From positions 4,402,001 through 4,466,000 of the forward strand of contig OY992834.1 in NCBI GenBank assembly GCA_963921425.1: a stretch of DNA of 64,000 nt. The letters run 5' to 3'. The position numbers and the translations under genes are program-made. Below the pieces are notes generated by a model. It did not search any database and was not told the DNA's origin. It saw only the letters and a list, made by a program, of their open reading frames with translations. This DNA comes from Dryas octopetala. Lineage: Eukaryota > Streptophyta > Magnoliopsida > Rosales > Rosaceae. Of this stretch, positions 1-9,612 are shown piece by piece; within the stretch, counting starts at the first letter, position 1, and each line of letters starts with the position of its first letter.

Positions 1-960
1 TGACCTCCACATCATCACTGGTCAGCATTTCCTCTGCCAGCTCAGACCGAATTCCCACGCCGGGCCCACTATGTTCGGTCCGAGCCGAACCGATGATCTT
101 TCAATGGATCGAGTGTCCATCTCACCAGGGTCATTCCGGTTCGGCTCGGCTCGGCACAGGGCACGGTCTCTTTTCGAGTTCTGGCGTCGACCAGTAAGGG
201 CTCGGAAGGACCCCAGTCTACTGGATCGGCTCGGTCTTGAATCCCATGCCCGATCCGATCATACATGGACTTTATGTCTACGCATAAAGACATGTGCTTG
301 TATCGGCTCGGCTCGGCTCTCCGCCGCCATTCCCGGGAAGATCACGCTGGGACGAACCGCCACACTTAAATGCACCTGACACAAATCTTCTGACAGAAGG
401 GATATCAGGCTTGCATTCATGACTACTGGAGCAGTCTGCCTGAACCTTCCAGCCTTGCATTTAATGGAGCATTCAATGCAGCATTGAATGCTGAAGAAGC
501 AGGCAGCTGAGCATGCAACTAGGTCTGACCAGGTGCGTGGGTCTCTGGCAACCATTCATTCACATGCAGGTATCTTACTCATTAAGGTTTCCTTTGCTTA
601 TATATATCAAGTCATATGTGCAAAAACTAGGACTACGCATCTACACACAAAACACTTACACAAAATTTCCACTCTCCCAAGAATATACCCAACTTGCTGA
701 GAATAACCCAGAACATTTGCCTTGTTCTTCCCATTCTCCCAAGTTCTTCCTTTGTTCTTCCTCATCCATCATCAAACACCATCACTGACTTCATCATCGG
801 AGCGTGTTTGGCTGGTACCACACCGGTCCATCTCCCTTGACCTTGTTTCTCTTGCAGGAAGATCTCAACCAGCATCCACTTCATCATCCAGCAAAGCACC
901 TGATCAGCCAGATCAGCTTATCTAAGTTGTTGCATCTACCTTACGAGAATTTGCATCAAC
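1..960. repeat. Possible LTR-retrotransposon fragment (LTR-like)
   Basis: This block is less AT-rich than the DNA to its right and has no convincing protein. It contains short GGCTC/GGCTCGGCTC iterations (about 140-155 and 303-320), a TATA-like stretch near 598-607, and a long pyrimidine-rich stretch at 660-860. It stops near a CATCAACA end at about 953-960, which would suit the 3' end of an LTR (TG...CA). The left end lies outside the window and I see no polypurine tract or gag/pol coding, so the class is unresolved. It could equally be an unrelated transcribed non-coding region. Confidence 0.3.
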
Positions 961-3900
961 AGTAAGTTATTGTTGACAACCACTATACCTCAAAATTTAA
1001 GCTCTTCTTTTATGTGTAATTTCAACCTATATGGAAGATTCGAACTCATAATCTCCTACAAACAAGACTCTGATACCATATTAGACAACTACTGTACCTA
1101 ACAACTTTAAGATATTAAGACATAACTTAACAATATATATTAAACTAACAATAGTGTCTTTAATAGTCAAGTTGTTAATTAGTTGTTAATGATGCTGTGT
1201 TAATTGAAGAGTAGCCAGCAATCCGACATCATGTTAGGCACTCAAGGCACCAGAGTAGCATTTTACAGCTTGGCCTGTGACCAAAGCTTGTCTATACTGA
1301 CTACTCGATCAGTGACAAAAAGCAAGAGCAAGAGGGGAGCCTTGCCCTTCTACATTTCGATATCTTTTGTTATTTGTGTTATTTATTTATGCTCATTCTT
1401 GGCAATTGCCCTTTATTTTAAACGAATCACTTTTTCGAAGTTGTCTTTCTCATATCCCATGTTTTCATGCACACAGATTTCAGTGCTATGTTAACTTTCA
1501 CAAACTCAGACAAGCTGAATCTTGATAACATGCCTTTGCTGCCCTACCTTGTTTGAGTTTCATCACCAACTTTTCTCAACCTTATAAAAGCCGAATTTTC
1601 AGCTTCACTTTTGTCGGAATATAACTTGATAAATAGGATAAATCCTTATTGCATTGTGGATAACGTTCAAATGCTAATTCACAATTTGTAATACGATTCA
1701 TTCACAATTTAGAATGCGAACTTAAACGAATCTTATGCTCTAGGTAGTATTTTATATATATAGTTCAGTCATATTTGATTAAGATACTACAAGATTGTAT
1801 ACTCTTTTGCATCTACGAGAATAATTGTAACATTTAAAGAAAAAAAAACATAATTACTTTGGATATATTTATTAGCTATGTCCTAATCTTGCGTAACAGC
1901 CATGAGTACACTAATAAGCTATAAGCTTGGGCCCAGACTGCCCAGTGTTATTTGTTGTTCAATTATTTGTTTATATACACTTTTTTTTTCTGGTCAAATA
2001 TACACTCTGTTTGACAACTATGTAGTCTATTCAACATATTAAGCTGACACTACAACTTACCTTGACATTCTTTTTATTCTTTTCCCCTTTCTGTGTTATG
2101 AATAATGAATAATAATTCCTAAATAAAGCTATTGATCATGAGTTCCTCTATAATATTAATGCTTTAATTATTGAAACTTCTTTTTAGCTGTTTTTGGTTA
2201 GGAATTATTTATCTGAAAACCATTCAATAATAAGGAAATGTTGGGTCAAAGCTCAAAGCACCTTTTTCAGTTGACGAACTTATTATAATCCCTTCTGTTG
2301 TGTGAAAGCATAGGATTACAAATATCTCTAATATAAATAAGTTTTATATAAATATATTTTTATAACTTAATTTGCAATGGATAAAACTTACTTATGATTA
2401 TAAAAGTACACATTTTTATTAATTGGAGAAATAGTCACCATGTCAAGTGTTATGTGTTGGAACAATCAATCTGCACGACTAGTCTCCTAGTTTTGTTTGA
2501 TTATGTGTGAGAGCGCTCTATCTATTTCACACGTCAAACCATGGAAATGTGAATGGACAAAAAAATAGAAGCTTCTTCATTTTCAATGGTTATGGTTTGT
2601 CAAAAGATTAGTCAGAATAACAATGAAATTAATTATTAATTTATACCCCATATATTCCCAGTTACAACTATTCTGACACCAAAAAAAAAAAAAGTGTGCA
2701 TACTACACTATTAATTAAATTAATTTGTTTGTTTTACATGTTTCTACACCCAAATTTACACCTTATTAATTATTTAATTCCAGTAAGTTAAGGCTTCAGA
2801 GTACTATATTTGGTTTCAACATCAGTTGCATCTATTTTTGGAATTGAGTAAGACTATTCATTGTTGTCGCTTCATCTACATTTTGAGAGTTTAATAGATT
2901 ATGTGTTTACTGTTCACATGTACAAAATAAAATTACTTATAAGATATTGTCCCTATTTTTTAGTGAAAGACATTGTCTCTTTAATATTCTAGTTATTATA
3001 TGTATCACAAGTTGTGTTACATTAATTTCACATATTAATCTAAGATTATGTAACAAATATTATATACTCTTCAAGTTCAATGTAACAACAAAAATTGAAT
3101 GTTTGAACTTTTTTCCCTTTTTTATAATATGTGGTCTTAATTTATCCGGAAAGAAATTAGACAACTAGAATTCCAGTTGCATGTTCATATTAAACATGTC
3201 AAATTTGGGTCCAAATCCCAACTTTGGATCACATAAGCTAGTGAACAAAATTCCTAATACAAAAAGGAAAAAGAAAAAAGAAACTTTCTATTGTGTTTGG
3301 TAGAGCTTGGGTAGATTCGTAAACTCAAACAACGACATGATCGAATGTTTTCTCTTGAATTTTGCGGAAACCTGCTCATCACCTTTTGTTGGGTTTCACC
3401 ATCAAAACGTGTTTGACTCATAATATTTCAGTCTAAAGAAAGTTACAAATTTATGAGCCAAAGTACGAAACCACCCCTCTCTTTCCTTTTCTTTCCCTCT
3501 TTCCTCTATCCAAATTTAATGTTATTTGACTGATTACTGAATGTTGAATTGGCTTCTATATTTTGAAATTTGAATTCTCATATTCTTTTTAGATTCCAAA
3601 TTAAGAGCTGGGATTATTCATAATTAATTAAGTTGCCAATTCAGCTTAAAACTCCAAATCACCAACCATATATGGACGTGTAAAAGAAACGAAGAATAAT
3701 GGGTGCCTAGCCTTGTTGCTCTTTAATTTATTGGTTTTGGGTCACAAAATGCACCACCTGCCTTATTTACATTAATTTCCTGAAATGCCTTGTTCTGTTG
3801 CATGATGCATGCACGTGCTTCACCTCTCAGGCGCGTAAACCAGATTTGTTCTGCCGCGCATGTATTACGTTTGTTCAAGCTGCCTCTCTTTGGTTTTATG

Positions 3901-4026
3901 TTAACCACCGCATAGGAGGATGTCCAATTGTCTATCCTCTTTTCAAAAAATCAAAAATCAAAATTATCATCATCGTCATATACTCACAAAATTGCATCAT
4001 TATCATACTGACAAAACTGCTCGAAT
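961..4026. other. AT-rich intergenic region without a recognisable gene
   Basis: The stretch is AT-rich with many short homopolymers. The ORFs in it (1204-1494 +, 2947-3168 +, 3723-3908 -) show no family signature and have no plausible splice partners. A pair of related short direct repeats lies at about 974-1003 and 1083-1112. Between them, near 1069-1079, is CTCTGATACCA, the reverse complement of the plant initiator-Met tRNA primer-binding motif TGGTATCAGAG. This may be the remnant of a small retroelement on the minus strand. Confidence 0.5.
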
Positions 4027-4414
4027 GAGCATCTGTCTTTATATTAGTGACAATAAACATTAATATTCACCTATCATAAAAAAATTTTGTACATATACCA
4101 GTAATTCTCATCATAATAATATAGTATAATTAACCACTTAAAGAATGTAAAAAATCACATTTTTTAATACACACAAATCGAAAAAGATGATCGGACAAGT
4201 GGCCTAACTTTCGTGCCATTGAGCGCTCGTCTGAATATTAGTGCCAGTAACCATTAATATTCAGACGTCATAGGAAAGCTTTTTGCGAAAATGAACATTC
4301 TTCATTATAATGATATAGTATAATTAACCACTTAAAAAATGCAAAAAATCACTTTTTCAATACACACAAATCGAAGAAAAATGATCGGACAAGTGGCCTA
4401 ACTTTCGTGCCATT
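4027..4414. repeat. 194-bp tandem duplication, two copies
   Basis: Copy 1 is about 4027-4220 and copy 2 about 4221-4414. Both contain the blocks ATAGTATAATTAACCACTTA, AATACACACAAATCG, and GATCGGACAAGTGGCCTAAC, in the same order and spacing. Copy 2 also has a small inverted pair around an AATATTAGTG...CATTAATATT core. The copies differ by scattered substitutions, so the duplication is not recent. No coding potential is seen. Confidence 0.8.
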
Positions 4415-5179
4415 GAGTGTCAAAACTCTTAACTATTGGACTATACTTTAGTAAGTTAATTATTTCAACAATTAGAGACTTTAGAGTCGACTGCCAAAAC
4501 GCCCAAGAGCTCACTTGGCGCCTAATTTCTCTCTAACTAAAATACAATTTTCTTTAAATAACTGAACTCACTAAATATGCGCAATAATGAGGTATGATAA
4601 TTCCAACAAAGATCATCTCATTTTATTTTTCCGAAATTCTAACCGACGCTGACAATGTATCTTCAATTCAATGCTCTAATACAAGATTTATGCCCCTAAA
4701 CCCTAAAATTCCAATGCTCTCATTTATCTCCATTAGGCCTTCTACAATGGTGATTTCCAAATATCTAATACCCAAATCAATTTTGGATATCAAAAAGTGT
4801 AAAAATATAGATTTTGGGGATCACCAACACAATGGTATTGTGGCCCAAATATGAAGATATTAATATTTAACTCGGGAAAAATTTTCAAAAAGGACACGTA
4901 TTTTGGGGTCAATCTTAGTTTAGGACACCAGTTTGAGTTTGTGTTAGTTTAGGACATATAGTTTGAGTTTGTATCAGTTTGGGCTTTTCCGTCACCTCTG
5001 TCAAATCCTCCGTTAAAAACAGACCACGTGACTTGTACCTGACTTATTTTAAAGGGCAAAATTGTCACTCCCTAAACCCTAAGACAGATCCAACTGCAAG
5101 ATTAACTTTAAACAAAAGGGAATTCAGTTTAATGATTTAGAATTCAATCTGATCGCGCAAAAGTGTTCGCTGGTTAGGG

Positions 5180-5836
5180 TTGGAACTTGGAAGAGCTCCT
5201 CTTTCAACCTCCACAACCCAAATGCTCAAAATCGCCATCATTGGCTCCAGCAACTTGGGCCAACTCCTCGCCAAGACCCTCGTCAACCAAGGCCACACCG
5301 TTCTCACCCATTCTCAATGCGACTGTGACCACTCCAAAACGGCACAAGACCTGGCCGTTTCCTTCTTCTCCGACCCACACGACCTCTTCGACCAAAACCC
5401 ACAAGTCGTTTTGCTCTGCACCTCCGTAACCTCGGCCGAAGCCGTACTCAAATCGCTGCCTCTTCACCTCCTCACGCGCGACACGTTGTTCGTCGACGCG
5501 CTTCCCGTCAAAGAGTTTTCAAAAGCGTTATTACTCAAGTGCTTGCCTAGCTATTTCGATGTCGTTTGTGCCCACCCGATGTTCGGACCCGACAGCTGTG
5601 AAAACGGGTCGAATTGGTTTTTGTTTGTGTACAAAAAGGCCCGAATTGGGTCCGGGGGGTTGGGGGCTTCGTGGTGCGACAAGTTCTTGAACATTTTTGA
5701 GAGGGAAGGGTTTGATATGGTGGAGTTGAGCTGCGCTGAGCACGATAAGTACGCGGCGGGTTCGGAGTTTTTGACCCACACAGTTGGGAGAGTGTTGGGG
5801 ATGTTGAAATTGGAGTCTACATTGATAAATACAAAA
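5180..5836 (+). pseudogene. Captured arogenate dehydrogenase (TyrA) fragment
   Basis: Translation from about 5223 gives an N-terminal Rossmann region followed by the TyrA catalytic region: VLLCTSV, TLFVDALPVKEF, CAHPMFGPDS, SCAEHDKYAAGS and FLTHTVGRVLGML. These are motifs of plant arogenate dehydrogenase, which makes tyrosine from arogenate using NADP in the plastid. The similarity stops abruptly after LESTLINTK (about 5836), so the C-terminal helical domain is missing. No plastid transit peptide is seen upstream. The nucleotide-binding glycine motif reads IIGSSNLGQ where the family has IxGFGxFGQ, and the segment after PMFGPDS is also divergent. The reading frame is open and runs on through unrelated DNA to a stop at 6112. 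I infer a non-functional captured fragment, although a truncated protein cannot be excluded. Confidence 0.85.
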
Positions 5837-5844
5837 ACTGTGTC

Positions 5845-6185
5845 TCCAGCAACCTGTGTCTCCAGCAAACTTTGTTTCCTTAGCAATCCAGGTATCACTT
5901 GCCTTGACCTTGCACACATGGGAGGATCAACCCATCTGAAAAAATCACATCCTCCCTGGGTTTCTGCAAATAAAAACATAAATTACTTACCTAAACAACC
6001 CATATTAATCTACATGTGTAACGAAAATCAAACAAACACAGAGCTTTTATACACCCTACCCTGGAACAGCCATCGAATCTTCTACCAGGGTTTGCATCAG
6101 TCCAAGCCGTGACCCTTGCAGCTGGAAAACCACAATAGCAGTACCTCCGACCCACCGGTTTCATCATCGCAAGTATGTTATTCAA
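5845..6185 (-). pseudogene. Captured GRF-type zinc-finger gene fragment
   Basis: On the minus strand, 6185-6061 encodes GRRYCYCGFPAARVTAW, then TDANPGRRFDGCSR. After an intron-like gap with a GTAGGG donor near 6059 and a TTTGCAG acceptor near 5964, 5963-5845 encodes QGGCDFFRWVDPPM and CARSRQVIPGLLRK. Together these give the Cys-Cys...Cys-Cys pattern and NPGRRF core of the GRF zinc finger, a nucleic-acid-binding module. The simplest splice does not keep the frame, which suggests a small deletion or a wrong junction. The fragment runs antisense to the arogenate dehydrogenase piece within the same Pack-MULE, so it came from a second donor locus. Its function in the donor gene is unknown to me. 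Confidence 0.75.
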
Positions 6186-6773
6186 AACCCAAAACCTCTA
6201 TTTTATTCTCAAATGAGCAGAATTTTGTGTTTTTATACAGACTTAAGGTCAGATTTTAGGGGGAAATCCCAGAAAATTGGAGGGATTCAATGTTCTGTGG
6301 CGGGAAGACGAACGGGGTAGATGCTTGCAGTTGGATCTGTCTTAAAAGCAAGGGAGTGACAATTTTGCCCTTTAAAATAAGTCAGGTGCAAGTCACGTGG
6401 TCTGTTTTTAACGGAGGATTTGACAGAGGTGACGGAAAAGCCCAAACTGATACAAACTCAAACTATATGTCCTAAACTAACACAAATCCAAACTGGTGTC
6501 CTAAACTAAGATTGACCCCAAAGTACGTGTCCTTTTTGAAAATTTTTCCCATTTAACTCATTTATTTGTTGGTGGGCCAGCCATTTAATTTGGTGATAGG
6601 TTAGCCATTTAATTTGATTTTGGGTATAGTCTATATCCAAAATTGGGGATAGCTTTTGGATCTCAAAAAATTATGGAGATTACATTCCAATCCATTGTGG
6701 CTGGACTATACCCATTTTATACCCAAAAAATGAGTTTGGGGATCAGATTCAAGCTGCATTGTGGAAGACCTTA

Positions 6774-7236
6774 GAGTACCTAACATCTCCTGAATCTTAC
6801 ATAATGTTTTATATGGATTTTATTTGAACAATTTAAAGATATTTTTCTGCACCATTGCCTTATTTTCCTTTCCTACCATACTTGTTACATCATAACTCTC
6901 GTAAACACACTTCATGACATTTATTGAGCATCCATGTTAAGAATTGACTCAAGAAATCCCATGTGCCATCACATTTAATTTCCGAATCTTATGAGGAAAA
7001 GGCTTTCTAATTTATAATTTATTAGCAACAAATAAAAAAGGAAAGAAAGAAAAGAATAATATAAATTCTGCCAAACAACCTGTGAGTCTTTTGCAGTTTC
7101 TGAACTGAAACTATTATGTCACTCGCAATTCTCTCTCACTCTCTCTGAAAGGCCAAAAGCTTAAAGCTCCCCCAATGAAGCAGACCAGAGGACTCCTCCG
7201 ACCCACCACCGGTGCCGATAAACACCACTCTTTTAA
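6774..7236. other. Upstream region of the receptor kinase gene
   Basis: This gap lies between the MITE and the start of the kinase gene. The distal part is AT-rich. The last 120 bases contain a CT repeat (about 7131-7146) and C/T-rich leader sequence typical of a plant 5' UTR. No separate gene is visible. Confidence 0.5.
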
Positions 7237-9612
7237 ATGACGAAACCACCCTCCTCCGTCTTCCTCACCGCCATCATCACCACCATCCTCTTCATCATCC
7301 CACCAACTCATGCCCTCGGCTCCGGCTCCACCCTCGCTATAAGCTACGACTCAGGCACCGTATGCGGCGTCGTTTCGGGCCAACCGAGGCAGCGCATCGT
7401 CTGCTACGGACGCGGCCAGAACATCGACGTCGAGCCCAACATATCCTTCTCCTCCATCTCCGGCGGCCGAACCTCCCTCTGCGGCCTCCGGTCCGGCGGC
7501 TACAGCTTGCTCTGTTGGGACAATCTCTTCTCCGAGAACTCAAACTTTTCCTCCAAACGGCTTTACTTTAACTCAACTGTTCTATTGGAAAACCTCGCCG
7601 TCGGCGACGACCATATATGCGCCAGAGTGGTGGGTACGGGCACTGTGAAGTGCTGGCGAGGCGACGACGTGTTTGAATTGCCATCTGGGTCGGATCCCTT
7701 TGCGTCCATCTCATCTGGGTCGGGCTTCTCTTGCGGAATTTTGAAGGGTAGCTTTCGGGTTCGGTGTTGGGGGAGAAGTAGTTCAATTGCGAAAGAGATT
7801 GAGAATGGGTTTGGTAACATGTCCATGGCGAGTATTGAAGCGGGTCCTTCACATGTTTGTGGGCTGAATATCACTGGGCTTTTGGTCTGCAAGGGAAACA
7901 ATGATTCTGGGCAGCTGAATTCACCTCCTGGTTCGCCATTCGAGTACTCTGGTTTGGCTCTTGGAGGTGACCATAGCTGCGCGATTAGGACCTCAAACGA
8001 GTCCGTGGTTTGTTGGGGTGGTGGAGACCAATTTTGGATTAATGCTACTGAGGGTGTGTCTTTTCAAATTATTGTTTCTGGGTTGAATTTCACTTGTGGA
8101 TTGACTACAAAAAACTTTTCGATTATTTGTTGGGGTCCTGGTTGGCCTGGTGTCTCTGGTTTGAGTTCAGGGGTTGAGCTTCCCTTGCATCAAATTCTTC
8201 CAGGGCCTTGTGTACAATCGTCTTGTAGCGATTGTGGTATATATCCTCAGTCCCAAAATCTATGTGATGGTTCTGGGAATATTTGCAAGCCTTGTGTGCC
8301 TCCAATTTCATTGCCAGCACCACCAGCACCGTCGCCATTGCCACCGCCGTCATCTCCGTCCAAGGCTTTGACAAGGGGTTTATTGGCATTTGCCATTGTG
8401 GGGTCTGTTGGAGCCTTTGCTGGAATTTGCACAGTGATTTACTTCTTATGGACTTGTTTTGGGCACAAGAAAGTTCACAATTCAGTGCAGCCTACAATCA
8501 CCAGAGCGGCTAGTTCTAACAATGGCAATGCATCCAACAACAGCCCGCCTTCGAGGTCATCCACCATTCGGCGCCAAGGCTCAAGAATCATGAGGCGCCA
8601 GAGGAGTGGAACCTCGTCGAAACACACAGACAGAGCTGAGGAATTCACACTAGCTGAGCTTGCAGCTGCCACCAATGGGTTCTCCTTGGAGAACAAGATT
8701 GGTTCTGGAAGCTTTGGTGTTGTGTACAAAGGCAAATTGGTAGATGGGCGTGAGGTCGCCATTAAAAGAGGCGAAACAACGCCCAAGATGAAGAAGTTTC
8801 AGGAGAAAGAGATCGCATTTGATTCGGAATTGGCATTCTTGTCACGCCTTCACCACAAACACTTGGTCAGGCTTGTTGGGTATTGTGAAGAGAAGGATGA
8901 GAGGCTCTTGGTTTATGACTACATGAAAAATGGTGCGCTCTATGATCATTTACATGACAAGAACAATGTCGAAAAGAGTTGTAGTTTGATCAATTCATGG
9001 AAAATGAGGATCAAGGTCGCGCTAGATGCTGCTCGAGGCATTGAATATCTGCACAATTATGCAGTTCCTCCGATAATTCACAGAGACATTAAATCTTCAA
9101 ACATTCTGCTCGACGCAAGTTGGATAGCGAGAGTGTCTGATTTTGGATTGTCATTAATGGGTCCAGATAAAGACACCGAGTTTAGGCCAATGAAGGCAGC
9201 TGGAACAGTTGGGTACATTGATCCTGAGTACTATGGTCTGAATTTATTGACAACAAAGAGTGATGTGTATGGGCTTGGAGTGGTGTTGTTGGAGCTTTTG
9301 ACAGGGAAGAGAGCAATATTCAAGAATGGTGAAGATGGAGGGACACCCACAAGTGTGGTGGACTTTGCAGTACCAGCAATTATGGCTGGAGAGTTGGTGA
9401 GGATCTTGGACAGAAGGGTTGGACCTCCAGAGCTGAGTGAAGCAGAGGCAATTGAGTTGGTGGCTTATACTGCAATGCATTGTGTGAATTTGGAAGGGAA
9501 AGATAGGCCAACCATGACTGACATTGTGGCCAATTTGGAGAGGGCATTGACTCTCTGTGCTGACAGCCATGGCAGCATCTCTAGTGGTGCAATCTCAATT
9601 ATCAGTGAGTAA
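7237..9612 (+). CDS. CRINKLY4-related receptor-like kinase (CCR3/CCR4 type)
   Basis: This is an intronless 791-residue receptor-like Ser/Thr kinase of the plasma membrane. Order of parts: signal peptide (about 1-26); an extracellular crinkly/RCC1-like propeller (about 27-320) with repeated blocks of the CGL...CWG type; a Cys-rich stretch (CVQSSCSDCG); a proline-rich stalk; a membrane helix at about 381-404; a basic juxtamembrane segment; and a kinase domain at about 480-760. The kinase has GSGSFGVVYKG, Lys510 in VAIKRG, HRDIKSSN (catalytic Asp617), DFG at 635-637 and GTVGYIDPEYY. These residues suggest an active enzyme. The family includes ACR4, which acts in epidermal and root cell-fate control; CCR members are less well defined. 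The start is the first ATG before the signal peptide. I cannot separate CCR3 from CCR4 by eye. Confidence 0.9.
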   Translation: MTKPPSSVFLTAIITTILFIIPPTHALGSGSTLAISYDSGTVCGVVSGQPRQRIVCYGRGQNIDVEPNISFSSISGGRTSLCGLRSGGYSLLCWDNLFSENSNFSSKRLYFNSTVLLENLAVGDDHICARVVGTGTVKCWRGDDVFELPSGSDPFASISSGSGFSCGILKGSFRVRCWGRSSSIAKEIENGFGNMSMASIEAGPSHVCGLNITGLLVCKGNNDSGQLNSPPGSPFEYSGLALGGDHSCAIRTSNESVVCWGGGDQFWINATEGVSFQIIVSGLNFTCGLTTKNFSIICWGPGWPGVSGLSSGVELPLHQILPGPCVQSSCSDCGIYPQSQNLCDGSGNICKPCVPPISLPAPPAPSPLPPPSSPSKALTRGLLAFAIVGSVGAFAGICTVIYFLWTCFGHKKVHNSVQPTITRAASSNNGNASNNSPPSRSSTIRRQGSRIMRRQRSGTSSKHTDRAEEFTLAELAAATNGFSLENKIGSGSFGVVYKGKLVDGREVAIKRGETTPKMKKFQEKEIAFDSELAFLSRLHHKHLVRLVGYCEEKDERLLVYDYMKNGALYDHLHDKNNVEKSCSLINSWKMRIKVALDAARGIEYLHNYAVPPIIHRDIKSSNILLDASWIARVSDFGLSLMGPDKDTEFRPMKAAGTVGYIDPEYYGLNLLTTKSDVYGLGVVLLELLTGKRAIFKNGEDGGTPTSVVDFAVPAIMAGELVRILDRRVGPPELSEAEAIELVAYTAMHCVNLEGKDRPTMTDIVANLERALTLCADSHGSISSGAISIISE

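Larger units (their letters stand above)
4874..6550. mobile_element. Pack-MULE (Mutator-like element carrying host gene fragments)
   Basis: The ends are long terminal inverted repeats of 227 bp (4874-5100 and 6324-6550). They begin GGGAAAAATTTTCAAAAAGG and differ at only a few positions. The element is flanked by a perfect 9-bp direct repeat ATTTAACTC (4865-4873 and 6551-6559), as expected of Mutator-like elements, which make 9-11 bp duplications. Total length is 1677 bp. No MuDR-type transposase is present. The interior instead carries a piece of an arogenate dehydrogenase gene on the plus strand and a piece of a GRF zinc-finger gene on the minus strand. That is the defining layout of a Pack-MULE. 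It sits inside the Harbinger-type MITE 4736-6770. Near-identity of the two TIRs suggests a fairly recent insertion. Confidence 0.92.
4736..6770. mobile_element. PIF/Harbinger (Tourist-like) MITE, interrupted by a Pack-MULE
   Basis: The left end reads GGCCTTCTACAATG (from 4736). The reverse complement of the right end (to 6770) reads GGTCTTCCACAATG. Both ends are flanked by the trinucleotide TTA (4733-4735 and 6771-6773), the classic 3-bp target duplication of PIF/Harbinger elements. After removing the nested MULE and one copy of its 9-bp target duplication, the element is about 349 bp, a usual MITE size. It has no coding capacity of its own. The terminal sequence is nearly that of the larger ORF1-bearing element at 30223-32597 (GGCCTTCCACTATG), so the two probably belong to one mobilisation family. 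The TIR is short and imperfect; the nesting and TSD make the call reasonably firm. Confidence 0.75.

Noticed and set aside
1204-1494. Small secreted or membrane protein ORF
   Set aside because: The hydrophobic stretch is from AT-rich codons, with no family match, no upstream promoter features and no splice partners.
5180-6112. A functional arogenate dehydrogenase gene
   Set aside because: Homology ends at about 5836 inside the catalytic region, the glycine motif is altered, no transit peptide is seen, and the whole piece lies between transposon terminal repeats with a perfect target duplication.
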